A stretch of DNA of 64,000 nt, taken from contig NZ_JACJRU010000016.1 of NCBI RefSeq assembly GCF_014697425.1, forward strand, positions 1 to 64,000, given 5' to 3'. The notes beneath the pieces were generated by a model, which was given only the letters and a program-made list of their open reading frames with translations, did not search any database and was not told the origin of the DNA. The position numbers and the translations under genes were made by a program. This document shows positions 1 to 8,575 of this stretch, piece by piece; the stretch's first letter is position 1, and each line of letters begins with the position of its first letter. The stretch comes from Nostoc sp. FACHB-110 (GTDB taxonomy: Bacteria > Cyanobacteriota > Cyanobacteriia > Cyanobacteriales > Nostocaceae).

Positions 1-99
1 ATCCAAGAAATCTTTGACCAACTCACATTTGAGCAGGTAATTTCTGTGTCTTCTTATAACTTTATCCTGGAAGCTCTATTCTATGCAGCTTCATATTAA
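1..99 (+). CDS. possible 3' end of a truncated gene
   Basis: Frame 1 is open from the first base to a TAA at 97-99 and gives 32 residues ending in EALFYAASY. The amino acid mix looks protein-like and the frame runs off the window edge, so this may be the C-terminus of a plus-strand gene that starts outside. It is too short to assign a family. Chance is a real alternative, because a 32-codon open stretch is common in AT-rich DNA. Bases 100-208 after it hold nothing recognisable. Confidence 0.35.
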   Translation: MQEIFDQLTFEQVISVSSYNFILEALFYAASY

Positions 100-208
100 A
101 TTGGTATGACTCTAATAATTTTCAGTCTTGCCCTTCTTTATTTCCACAATATTAGACCTGAATCCTTCCGAATTATTAACTGATAAACAAACCAAAACTT
201 TGTGTATC

Positions 209-1810
209 CTAAAAGTTTAAAATATCTATTGATTCTACTATTTGTAAATCTAAAATTCTTTGTCTGGTATCTTTCAGTGGTGCTAATTTGCCTTCTTTAA
301 GATAAATATTAGCAGCCTTTTGAAAATCATCAATTGCGCCTTGCATATCTCCAGTTTCAGCTAGAATATTAGCACGATTGTAATAAGCATCAGCATAGTT
401 AGGATTAATTTCTAAAGCTTGGGTGTAATCGGCAAATGCTGGCTCTAATTTCCCCAAATCATAAAAAGCATTGCCCCGGTTATAATACGCATCGACATAA
501 TGAGGATTAATTTCGATCGCTTGGTTGTAATCTTCGATAGCACCTTCATGATCGCCAACATCAGCGCGTGCATTCCCACGATTTTTGTAAGCCACAGCAT
601 CACGAGGATTTATTTTAATAGCTTGAGTAAATCCTGATTGATATCCTAAAAGATAACGTGCCATCCCTCGGTTTTTAGCTGTGGTAGCATAATGCGGATT
701 AATTTTAATTGCTTGAGTGTAATCTTCAATTGCACCTTGATTATCACCTAGATGAGAACGAGCATCAGCACGATTTTTGTAAGCCACAGCAAAGTTAGAG
801 TTTAATCTAATCGCCTGAGTGTAATCTTCAATCGCTAGTTCATAATTTGCTAATTGATAACGTGCTATGCCCCGATGGAGATATAATTTGGCATCATGAA
901 TATTAATTTGAATTGCTTGCGAATAATCGGCGATCGCCTGTTCAAAATCTCCTATTTGATAATAACTTAAACCTCGTTTATAATAAATACATGCATCATT
1001 TGACTGCAATTTCAAAACTTGATTATAACTAGCAATTGCGGCTTGATAATCTCCTTTTTGCCAATATTCATGACCTTGATTAGCATAATTTATATCTGAC
1101 TGATACTTAGACACATTATTATTGACTTCTCCAGGTGTTTTGATAACCTGCACATGATTTACTAATATCGGCTGAGATTTTTCCTGTTGCTCAACACTAT
1201 AATTTATCGCAGATTGATACTGTTCTAAATAACCACGCAAACCCCCACCATACAAAAGCTGATCTATCCCAAATGCAATTCTGCCAGTTTTGAGTTTAAT
1301 CATCTGTGTAGGCAGAAACCCTGCTAAATATAGATGGTATTCAGATTGCGCTTCATGCACTTCTTCTTGAATAAAAATGCAAACTATGACTGCATTTTTT
1401 TCAACTTCTTCAGAACTGACAGACCATCTGACTCGATCAATACTGCCGTGACGCGATTTTACCTCAATGCCAATTGTCGGGTCAGCAGTTAAAGTAAAAT
1501 CAATTTTCCCATCACCACCAAAGCGTTTTTCATAATCAACTTCCGTAATACAATCAGCCAGGCGTTCTTTTACCACTTCTTCGCCTAATTTGCCTTTGAG
1601 ATAGCTGATAAACACATCTCGTACTGGCGAAACACGCTTGTATTTTTCTGCCATTTGCCAGCAGAAGTCACGGAGAATTTTTAACCTCTCACCAGAAATG
1701 ATTGTTAATTCACTATGTTGACCTTCTGTTTCGCAGTGCAGCAAACAACCAGATGCCAATCTTTTAATAAAATCAGACTGTAGCGATCGCAGCAGCGTAA
1801 TCCAGTCCAT
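209..1810 (-). CDS. TPR-repeat protein with N-terminal restriction-endonuclease-like domain
   Basis: The C-terminal two thirds are about eight tandem tetratricopeptide repeats, each with the AxxxYTQAIxINP signature, so this is a protein-interaction scaffold. The first 200 residues are different. They hold a pattern typical of PD-(D/E)XK folds: an EE in LGEEVVKERL, a KIDFTL aspartate, then IGIEVKSRHG with the E-x-K pair. That suggests a nuclease-like or nuclease-derived domain. One TPR unit, around RYLLGYQSGFTQAIKINP, is several residues shorter than its neighbours. I chose the ATG at 1810 (MDWITLL) over the upstream in-frame ATG at 1873 because the 21 extra residues look unstructured; this is uncertain. 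The gene stands alone. The substrate is unknown, and a purely structural role for the N-terminal domain is possible. Confidence 0.8.
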   Translation of the reverse strand: MDWITLLRSLQSDFIKRLASGCLLHCETEGQHSELTIISGERLKILRDFCWQMAEKYKRVSPVRDVFISYLKGKLGEEVVKERLADCITEVDYEKRFGGDGKIDFTLTADPTIGIEVKSRHGSIDRVRWSVSSEEVEKNAVIVCIFIQEEVHEAQSEYHLYLAGFLPTQMIKLKTGRIAFGIDQLLYGGGLRGYLEQYQSAINYSVEQQEKSQPILVNHVQVIKTPGEVNNNVSKYQSDINYANQGHEYWQKGDYQAAIASYNQVLKLQSNDACIYYKRGLSYYQIGDFEQAIADYSQAIQINIHDAKLYLHRGIARYQLANYELAIEDYTQAIRLNSNFAVAYKNRADARSHLGDNQGAIEDYTQAIKINPHYATTAKNRGMARYLLGYQSGFTQAIKINPRDAVAYKNRGNARADVGDHEGAIEDYNQAIEINPHYVDAYYNRGNAFYDLGKLEPAFADYTQALEINPNYADAYYNRANILAETGDMQGAIDDFQKAANIYLKEGKLAPLKDTRQRILDLQIVESIDILNF

Positions 1811-2158
1811 TTCTATCTCTGCGAACCTTTTGGATGAGATTATTTTATTAAAATAACCCAACCGCGTAAACATTGAAATTTATTAGGTTGATCATCAGCA
1901 AATGCTTATATAAGAATTGGGTTTAATTTGTGAATAGATTCCTCACAGATATTGATACTTAGTAGATTTGACCAGTTGTGCAAACCAAAATCGCTGGATA
2001 TTATGGTTGAGCAACTCCCAAAATTGACCTGGAACATAAAGCAAAAATATAGTTAACAGAAAAAGTAGATATTTATACTAATACCTCAAGAATATCCGGT
2101 AAAAGTATAGTGTTATTGTATACAGAAATTACTTATCAATCAACTTACATAAAATTCT

Positions 2159-3997
2159 ATGGCAGGATTGCACCCTTCTCCTCTAGCTGGTAAGAAAAAT
2201 ACGCGTACAGTTGGGCGAAATTTCCAGCCTGTATTTTTAATCATGTTTACCCTCTTAATGCTGGGTGGCATCGCTGCGCGTTTAGCATATTTACAAATTG
2301 TTGAGGGATCAAGTCATCGCCAACGAGCCGAATCAAACCGAATTCGAGTTATTGCTAAACAACCAGAACGAGGAAATATTTTTGACCGCAACGGTAAACT
2401 TTTAGCTAGTACACGTTATCCTCGCTCTGTTTATCTTTGGCCAATGGCACACACCAAACCTTCTTGGCCCATAATAGGGCCACGTCTAGCAGCAATTTTA
2501 GATGTTCCCCAAGCAGAAATCGAAAAAAAACTAGACGAAGCTGGTGTCAATTCCTCTTCTCTGATTAGAATTGCCCGTGATTTAAACGAAGCCCAAATTA
2601 CAGCCATTAAAGAATACGCCAACGAACTCCCCGAAGTCGAAATTCATACAGAAGCGGTGCGTTATTATCCTCATGGGCGAGAACTCGCTCATGTACTAGG
2701 ATATACACGCGAATTAACCGCCGAACAGTTAAAAGAAAAAAAATCAGCAGGCTATCGTTTAGGTGATGTCATCGGCCAAATGGGCGTTGAAAAAGCCTAC
2801 GAGAAAGTATTGCGGGGTGAATGGGGAGGTCAGCAAGTAGAAGTAGATGGTGCGGGAAGACCTCTGCGAGTTTTAGGCGAAAAACAAGCCAAAGCAGGCA
2901 ATGACTTGCATCTCACCTTAGATTTAAATATGCAAAAGGCGGCGGAAAAAGCTTTAAATGGTAAAAATGGGGCTATTGTTGCCCTCAACCCCAAAAACGG
3001 TGCTGTTTTAGCTTTAGTATCCCATCCCACCTTTGACCCAAATATCTTTTCTAAACAAAAACTGTCTCAAAAAGATTGGGAATCTGTACAAGGTGCAGAT
3101 CATCCCCTAGTTAATCGCGCCCTTAGTGCTTTTCCCCCCGCTAGTACCTTCAAAATTGTGACGACAACTGCGGGGTTAGAATCAGGAAAATTTTCTCCTA
3201 ATACAGTTTTGCAGACATACGGTTCCTTAAATATAGGTGGCACAAGATTTGGCGAATGGAATCATGCTGGTTTCGGGCCTTTAGGCTTTGTGGGCGCAAT
3301 GCAGTGGAGTAGTGATACATTCTTTTATCAAATTGGTAAGGGTGTTGGTGGCCCAACATTAATTGAATGGACGCGCAAGTATGGATTTGGTCAAAAAACT
3401 GGCTTTGAGTTTGCCTCAGAAGAAGCAAAAGGTTTAGTCCCTGATGAAAACTGGAAGCAAAAAGCTTGGAAGATACCTTGGACTGTAGGCGACACAATTA
3501 ATATGTCTATTGGCCAAGGTGCTTTACAAACAACACCTTTACAAGTGGCTATTATGTTTGCCGTACCAGCTAACGGTGGCTATCGAGTGCAACCGCATTT
3601 GCTAAAAGACAATGAAAATGCTCAAACCTGGCGCGAAACTTTAAATCTCAAGCCATCAACAACTAAAATTCTGCGTGACGGACTGCGAAAAGTTGTGGCT
3701 GAGGGTACAGGTAAAGTTTTGAACAAACCGACAATTCCGCCTGTGGCTGGCAAGAGTGGTACTGCTGAAGCATGGAATCGAGGTGTGAAACAAAATCATG
3801 CTTGGTTTGGTGCTTATGCACCTGCGGATAACCCAGAAGTTTTAATTGTTGCCTTCGCTGAACATTCTGGTGGTGGGGGTGGTAGTGTAGCTGCACCCAT
3901 GATTTTGCAAATTATGGAAGACTATTTTCAGCAGAAATATCCAGGCAAGTATCAAAAGCCACAAGTGCCACAGTCAGACAATAACCGCAGGAATTAA
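2159..3997 (+). CDS. mrdA: penicillin-binding protein 2 (peptidoglycan D,D-transpeptidase)
   Basis: Class B penicillin-binding protein that cross-links peptidoglycan during cell elongation, anchored in the cytoplasmic membrane with its active site in the periplasm. The 612-residue length fits the family. A membrane anchor (about residues 25-47, FLIMFTLLMLGGIAARLAYL) is followed by the dimerisation domain with RGNIFDRNGK. The transpeptidase motifs are present: STFK (catalytic Ser329, Lys332), a WSSD motif, and KSGT beginning at Lys532. The C-terminus is short and polar. The gene is monocistronic by layout, with about 285 bases of AT-rich leader before it. The alternative FtsI is less likely because the protein resembles the PBP2/MrdA group and no cell-division genes are nearby. 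Confidence 0.93.
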   Translation: MAGLHPSPLAGKKNTRTVGRNFQPVFLIMFTLLMLGGIAARLAYLQIVEGSSHRQRAESNRIRVIAKQPERGNIFDRNGKLLASTRYPRSVYLWPMAHTKPSWPIIGPRLAAILDVPQAEIEKKLDEAGVNSSSLIRIARDLNEAQITAIKEYANELPEVEIHTEAVRYYPHGRELAHVLGYTRELTAEQLKEKKSAGYRLGDVIGQMGVEKAYEKVLRGEWGGQQVEVDGAGRPLRVLGEKQAKAGNDLHLTLDLNMQKAAEKALNGKNGAIVALNPKNGAVLALVSHPTFDPNIFSKQKLSQKDWESVQGADHPLVNRALSAFPPASTFKIVTTTAGLESGKFSPNTVLQTYGSLNIGGTRFGEWNHAGFGPLGFVGAMQWSSDTFFYQIGKGVGGPTLIEWTRKYGFGQKTGFEFASEEAKGLVPDENWKQKAWKIPWTVGDTINMSIGQGALQTTPLQVAIMFAVPANGGYRVQPHLLKDNENAQTWRETLNLKPSTTKILRDGLRKVVAEGTGKVLNKPTIPPVAGKSGTAEAWNRGVKQNHAWFGAYAPADNPEVLIVAFAEHSGGGGGSVAAPMILQIMEDYFQQKYPGKYQKPQVPQSDNNRRN

Positions 3998-4072
3998 AAA
4001 ATTAATTTGGGTGAAAGGGTTTTGAACACTATACCCCAAGACAGCCTACCGATAACCTTTTAGGACTTATGT

Positions 4073-4163
4073 AGGACTTACGCAAAAAAACTCTCAAACT
4101 CTTATTTCTCCGTGAACTCTGTGTCTCTGTGGTTCGATTTTCCGTAGGCTGTGCGTAAGTCCT
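4073..4163. repeat. 91-bp MITE-like dispersed element, copy A
   Basis: A 91-base unit bounded by inverted ends AGGACTTACGCA and TGCGTAAGTCCT. A second copy, in reverse complement on the plus strand, lies at 35619-35709; by eye they differ at a single base. Copy A begins 4 bases after the stop of the minus-strand SDR gene. It has no coding capacity. The paired terminal repeats and near identity suggest a small non-autonomous transposable element or a mobile palindromic repeat. A partial extra AGGACTTAT precedes the element at 4062-4070. Confidence 0.85.
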
Positions 4164-4167
4164 GATC

Positions 4168-4920
4168 CTAAACATTCATATAACCGCCATCAACAACTAA
4201 ATCAGCTGCTGTCATATAAGATGAACCGTCACTGGCTAGAAAAACAACAGCAGCAGCAATTTCTTCTGGTTTACCAAAACGTCCTAAAGGTGCGGTTTGC
4301 TTGATATATTCACCAAAACTGTCTAAGGCTTCTGGTGATAGTCCCATTTTGCCTTGGAAATTTGTAGGTATTAAACCCGGACTAATGGCATTTACCCTGA
4401 TATGGCGACTACCTAACTCGGCTGCTAAAGTTCTGGCAAAGGAGCGCACAGCCGCTTTGGTGGCAAAATATATGCTGCCCATTGCTGCACCTTTTTCATT
4501 CACTGAGGAAGCATTCAAGATGACACTAGCACCTTGATTTAACAATGGGGATAATTTCTGTACAGTGAAGAAGACACCTTTAACATTGATATCAAACTGA
4601 TTGTCATACAAAGTTTCGTCGATCGCTTCTATCGGCGCGAAAAATCCAATACCAGCATTGGCAAACAAAATATCAAGACCGCCAAATTCTGATTTTACTG
4701 TTTCTGCTAGATTATTCAAGTCCTGGAGCGATCGCACATCCGCCTGCACGGGAATTACTTTTGCACCCAGTTCTTGAGTCGCAGTTTGCAAACGTTCTTG
4801 ATTCTGTCCAGTAATAATTAACCGCGCACCTTCGGCGACAAAATGTTTAGCAGTCTCAAAACCAATACCTGTAGTACCTCCTGTAATTACAGCCGTTTTG
4901 TTATGCAAGCGTCCCATCAC
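4168..4920 (-). CDS. short-chain dehydrogenase/reductase (classical SDR)
   Basis: NAD(P)-dependent oxidoreductase of the classical SDR family, 250 residues, soluble. The N-terminal cofactor motif TGGTTGIGFETA, the NAG motif in ILFANAGIGF, the catalytic Ser in NASSVNEKG and the YxxxK pair in YFATKAAV are all present, as is the C-terminal DGGY. The substrate cannot be read from sequence; relatives are annotated as glucose or 3-oxoacyl-ACP dehydrogenases. Translation may begin at the second Met (4917). The stop codon lies 4 bases from MITE-like copy A. It is on the same strand as the carotenoid oxygenase upstream, separated by 109 bases, so co-transcription is possible. Confidence 0.88.
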   Translation of the reverse strand: MMGRLHNKTAVITGGTTGIGFETAKHFVAEGARLIITGQNQERLQTATQELGAKVIPVQADVRSLQDLNNLAETVKSEFGGLDILFANAGIGFFAPIEAIDETLYDNQFDINVKGVFFTVQKLSPLLNQGASVILNASSVNEKGAAMGSIYFATKAAVRSFARTLAAELGSRHIRVNAISPGLIPTNFQGKMGLSPEALDSFGEYIKQTAPLGRFGKPEEIAAAVVFLASDGSSYMTAADLVVDGGYMNV

Positions 4921-5029
4921 AATGTCTCCTGGCGAACGGTGTTTTTTATCGGTGCTAATTAAAAGGGAACAGGGAATACATCAGGGCTTATACCCTTTTC
5001 AAACTTTGCTTCCTGTTCCCTATTACCTG

Positions 5030-6424
5030 TCAATTTTTTGAGTTTTGCAATTGTTTTTCAGTTACCCAAGCAGCATGAAAACCATAGGGTACGCGTTGTG
5101 GAATTAGCACCCGCGCCACAGGTTCATCTGTAATATTTTGAGCATTCACCACTAATAATTCTGAAGTGTTTGCTGTTTCATCGTGAACAAAAGTCATCAG
5201 CCAGCCATCATCTTCTGCAGTTGCGCTGGGACTGGGGACAAATACAGATTCACCGCCATAACGCCCTTTTCCAAATTCATGGATTTGAGATTTATTACTG
5301 CTAAAGTCGTATTTAATTATACCTTCAAATAAAGGCACGGAAGTATCAGCACTTTTATTAACGTAGCCATAACGAGTTTGTCGCCCCAAAAAGTTCTCAT
5401 TAACACGAGGAAATTCCCCAGCCATATCATCTAATTTTGACTCAGAAACAGATCCGGTAGTTAGATTAAATCGCCATTGATGTAGTCGGGGAATATTTGC
5501 ATCGGGATCATTGAGATCACTAACACTCAATAAAGAAGTTGAACTCATACGACAGGCAATCAGCACCACTTCATCACCTTGTTCGTAGGCGTTCAAGGTA
5601 TGAAACACATAGCAAGATGGACTTTCAAACCAGCGAATCTTGCTGTTATCGCCGTGACGTGGGAGAATGCCAAAACGACTAGGGTGATCGCGCTCAAACA
5701 TCAGTATTGGTAGTCCCTGCTGCATCCGTTCTGGGCGGCAAGTCAGGGGTAAATCCATAAAAATTGTGTAATTTTCAGTGATGGCAAAATCATGCATCAT
5801 CACTGCTGTGGGAATTTCAATGGGTACTGTCCATAACAACTCGCCTGCGGCGGAAACTATGCCGTATTGCAAATATGGTGGTGCAAACGAGTAGCCAAAG
5901 AAGATCATTTCGCCCGTAATTGGGTCTACTTTTGGATGGGCAGTAAAAGCAGAAGTTAGCTTGCCATTATAAGTGTATTCACCAATAGTCTTTAAATCTG
6001 GAGTTTGAATTGCATAAGGCGCACCACCTTCCCAGGTTGCTAACAATTGCCCATCATGCCAAACCAAAGCAGTATTAGCAGTGTTTCTTGATATGTCAAG
6101 ATGATTTTGTTGTGGTGGTTCTAACAAGCCATTCAAAATCGCCTTGCCGGCTTCATGTTCGGCTTGCCATTTTTGCGTCTGCACATAACGGTTACAATAA
6201 GTAGCTTTACCGTTATTAATTCTCACCCCATGTAACATTCCATCCCCATCAAACAAGTGATAATGACCGATAGGCGACCATTGAGGGTTAGGGCCATTTC
6301 TCACAAACATCCCTGAGATTTCTGGCGGCAGTTCGCCAATTACTTGCAAGTTTTCTGTAGTAATTTCTTGACGAACGGGCGCAAAATTGCCATCAAGGTA
6401 TGGGTTAACAGATGTGTTTACCAT
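5030..6424 (-). CDS. carotenoid cleavage oxygenase (RPE65 family)
   Basis: Non-haem iron dioxygenase that cleaves carotenoids or apocarotenoids to aldehydes. It has 464 residues, a seven-bladed propeller family length. Four iron-ligand histidines can be placed in family contexts: TAHPKVD, MMHDFAIT, FHTLNAYEQGD and YGFHAAW. The N-terminal FVRNGPNPQ and FDGDGMLHG motifs are also typical. There is no signal peptide. It resembles cyanobacterial apocarotenoid oxygenases, but the cleavage position cannot be decided from sequence. The neighbouring SDR on the same strand could act on the aldehyde product; this is inference from position only. Confidence 0.9.
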   Translation of the reverse strand: MVNTSVNPYLDGNFAPVRQEITTENLQVIGELPPEISGMFVRNGPNPQWSPIGHYHLFDGDGMLHGVRINNGKATYCNRYVQTQKWQAEHEAGKAILNGLLEPPQQNHLDISRNTANTALVWHDGQLLATWEGGAPYAIQTPDLKTIGEYTYNGKLTSAFTAHPKVDPITGEMIFFGYSFAPPYLQYGIVSAAGELLWTVPIEIPTAVMMHDFAITENYTIFMDLPLTCRPERMQQGLPILMFERDHPSRFGILPRHGDNSKIRWFESPSCYVFHTLNAYEQGDEVVLIACRMSSTSLLSVSDLNDPDANIPRLHQWRFNLTTGSVSESKLDDMAGEFPRVNENFLGRQTRYGYVNKSADTSVPLFEGIIKYDFSSNKSQIHEFGKGRYGGESVFVPSPSATAEDDGWLMTFVHDETANTSELLVVNAQNITDEPVARVLIPQRVPYGFHAAWVTEKQLQNSKN

Positions 6425-6721
6425 TGTGTTTTGAATGAAACGAGGTGAATTTGCAGGATTACCTATTTAATGATGACAATATCAAAGATTAATTGTGAGG
6501 AAAATCTTATATAGCGTCTCCTAGTCTGCTGAAGTACAAATCTCTGCGTACCTCTGCGCTTAACTCTGCGACCCTCTGCGTTTCAAAATATTACCTGTAC
6601 CTCACTTAACTGGGAATCGCTATATCGTGTTCTGTTAAAGACTGATCATGAATGCCGCAAGGGGGCAGGGGAGCTTGAGTTCAGAAATAGTATTCCTACT
6701 CCCCACTCCCACCCTAAACTA
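6425..6721. other. intergenic region with degenerate dispersed repeat
   Basis: About 300 bases between the carotenoid oxygenase start and the ROK kinase stop. Bases 6540-6582 hold a degenerate direct repeat of the CTCTGCG type (several spaced copies), common between cyanobacterial genes. TATAGCG at 6512 and CGCTATA near 6620 may be the ends of one repeat unit. The oxygenase promoter must lie near 6430-6500. No gene is supported here. Confidence 0.4.
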
Positions 6722-7429
6722 TCAATCGCGCCACAAAGCAATGCCACCTAACAAACCCGTGACATTGGGTATCAGTTTCACATTCAAAGGTAATTGTAAA
6801 TTCACCTTAATAGCTTCACCACCACCGATATAGAGATAATCATAATTAAACAAATGCTGCAAAGAAGCGATCGCTTTTTCTAAGCGTCTGTTCCATTTTT
6901 TTGCGCCATACTTTTCTAAAGCTGCCCGTCCTAGTTGTTCTTCATAAGTTTGTTCTTTGCGAAATTGATGGTGTCCCATTTCCATATTCGGCACTAGTTT
7001 ACCATCGACAAATAAAGCCGAACCAAACCCAGTTCCCAAGGTAATTACCAACTCAACGCCTTTCCCGGCGATCGCGCCTAAGCCTTGCATATCTGCATCA
7101 TTAATTACCCGTACTGGCTTGTTTAGACTTTGTGACAATGCCGTTGCCAAGTCAAAGCCAATCCAACTAGGGTGTAAGTTTACTGCTGTTTCTGTAACTC
7201 CACAGCGCACCACACCAGGAAATCCCACAGAAACACGATGAAACTCACCTTGGGCAGCTGCCAAAACTGCGATCGCATTAATTACTACATCTGGTTTCGC
7301 TGGGGATGGTGTATCTACCCGCGCCCTTTCTGTCAGGGGAGTGCCGGTAATATCCAAAACCATCGCTTTAACACCACTACCACCTATATCTACCGATAAA
7401 GTGCGAATTGAGCCATTTTCATCAACCAT
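6722..7429 (-). CDS. ROK-family sugar kinase, polyphosphate glucokinase-like
   Basis: ROK-family kinase of 235 residues, expected to phosphorylate glucose or a related sugar in the cytoplasm. The phosphate-binding motif LSVDIGGSGVKAMVLD lies at the N-terminus, followed by VGFPGVV, then VINDADMQGLGA with the likely catalytic aspartate, then the second phosphate loop LGTGFGSALF, and a C-terminal IGGGEA. Length and lack of the ROK CxCGxxGC zinc motif fit the polyphosphate-glucokinase subgroup rather than NagC-like regulators. Phosphate donor, ATP or polyphosphate, cannot be decided by eye. It is divergent from the creatininase-family gene, with about 95 bases between start codons. Confidence 0.8.
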   Translation of the reverse strand: MVDENGSIRTLSVDIGGSGVKAMVLDITGTPLTERARVDTPSPAKPDVVINAIAVLAAAQGEFHRVSVGFPGVVRCGVTETAVNLHPSWIGFDLATALSQSLNKPVRVINDADMQGLGAIAGKGVELVITLGTGFGSALFVDGKLVPNMEMGHHQFRKEQTYEEQLGRAALEKYGAKKWNRRLEKAIASLQHLFNYDYLYIGGGEAIKVNLQLPLNVKLIPNVTGLLGGIALWRD

Positions 7430-7524
7430 TGAATTTTCCTTATTACTACTCTCTGGTTATTATGCGTCCCTGCTTCTGGTAATATCCTGATGTGTAGATA
7501 GTCTTCACAAGACTCAAAATTAAG

Positions 7525-8340
7525 ATGCACAGCTTTATTCCCCCAGAACGCTTTTTTCCTTATCTAACTTGGACTGAGATTCAAGATATGCCTCATAAGG
7601 AAAATGTCGTCATCATTCAACCCGTAGGTGCAATTGAACAACACGGCCCTCATTTGCCCTTGATTGTCGATGCAGCCATTGGTGTTGGTGTTCTGGGAAA
7701 AGCCCTCAGCAAGCTAGATGCCAGCATTCCTGCTTATGCCTTGCCCACTCTCTATTATGGTAAATCCAACGAACATTGGCATTTTCCAGGTACTATCACC
7801 CTTAGTTCTGAAACATTGACAGCCACGATTATGGAAGTGGGTGAAAGTATTTATCGGGCTGGGTTTAGAAAACTTGTCTTGATGAACTCCCACGGCGGAC
7901 AACCCCAGATTATGCAAATGGTAGCCAGGGATTTACACGTTAAGTATGATGATTTTTTAGTATTTCCTTTATTTACTTGGCGCGCGCCAAACATTACCAA
8001 AGAATTGCTGACACCCAAAGAAGCCAAACTGGGAATGCACGCCGGAGATGCAGAAACTAGCATTATGTTGGCAATCTTACCCGAACAAGTGAAACTGGAA
8101 AAAGCCGTTGCCGAATATCCCCCCGAACAACCAGAAAGCACATTAATTAGTTGGGAAGGTCAATTACCCGTATCTTGGACTACGTGCGATATCAGTAAAA
8201 GTGGCGTGATTGGGGACGCTACAACCGCAACCAAAGAAAAAGGCGATCGCATCCTCGAATCTGTCTCCGACGGATGGGTGCAAGTAATCAAAGATATTTA
8301 CGCTTTTAGACTACCAAATTCTATATCGCTGAGGACTTGA
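7525..8340 (+). CDS. creatininase-family amidohydrolase
   Basis: Metal-dependent amidohydrolase of the creatininase family, 271 residues, cytoplasmic. Metal-ligand motifs are visible: PVGAIEQHGPHLPL near residue 36, a later NSHGGQ near residue 120, and HAGDAETS near residue 172. The substrate could be creatinine, a formamide intermediate such as that of MftE or ArfB, or another cyclic amide; nothing nearby decides this. Its last 150 coding bases and the following promoter region reappear in a decayed copy at 11141-11485, so this 3' end was a donor in a local duplication. Confidence 0.85.
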   Translation: MHSFIPPERFFPYLTWTEIQDMPHKENVVIIQPVGAIEQHGPHLPLIVDAAIGVGVLGKALSKLDASIPAYALPTLYYGKSNEHWHFPGTITLSSETLTATIMEVGESIYRAGFRKLVLMNSHGGQPQIMQMVARDLHVKYDDFLVFPLFTWRAPNITKELLTPKEAKLGMHAGDAETSIMLAILPEQVKLEKAVAEYPPEQPESTLISWEGQLPVSWTTCDISKSGVIGDATTATKEKGDRILESVSDGWVQVIKDIYAFRLPNSISLRT

Positions 8341-8540
8341 CAAGTACACCACACAGTGAACTGATATGTTTGTAGATTTTCATACTAAGTTGCTACAAAT
8401 AGCAAGACAACACATCACATCAAAAGTGTGATCAGAATCATCTAAAAGTAAAATCTTTAACCTTAATATTTACAGGGAAATTATGCAGCATAAATGCGTT
8501 TGATAAGCATTTCTTACTACACCCATTGCAAGACTTAGAT
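8189..8540 (+). repeat. duplicated segment, copy 1 (creatininase 3' end plus leader of next gene)
   Basis: This stretch matches 11141-11485 in the same orientation. Long shared runs include ACCAAAGAAAAAGGCGATCG, TTTACGCTTTTAGACTACCA and AATCATCTAAAAGTAAAATC, with scattered substitutions and small indels. The copy here carries the intact end of the creatininase-family gene and the leader of the repeat protein at 8576. The duplication thus placed the same leader in front of two different repeat-protein genes. Confidence 0.85.
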
Positions 8541-8575
8541 ACAGTCCTATAGTTTTTATGGAGTGATACAGGTTT

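Noticed and set aside
6648..6833. 61-residue plus-strand frame overlapping the ROK kinase 3' end
   Set aside because: Most of it is antisense to the kinase and the rest is intergenic; composition is not protein-like.
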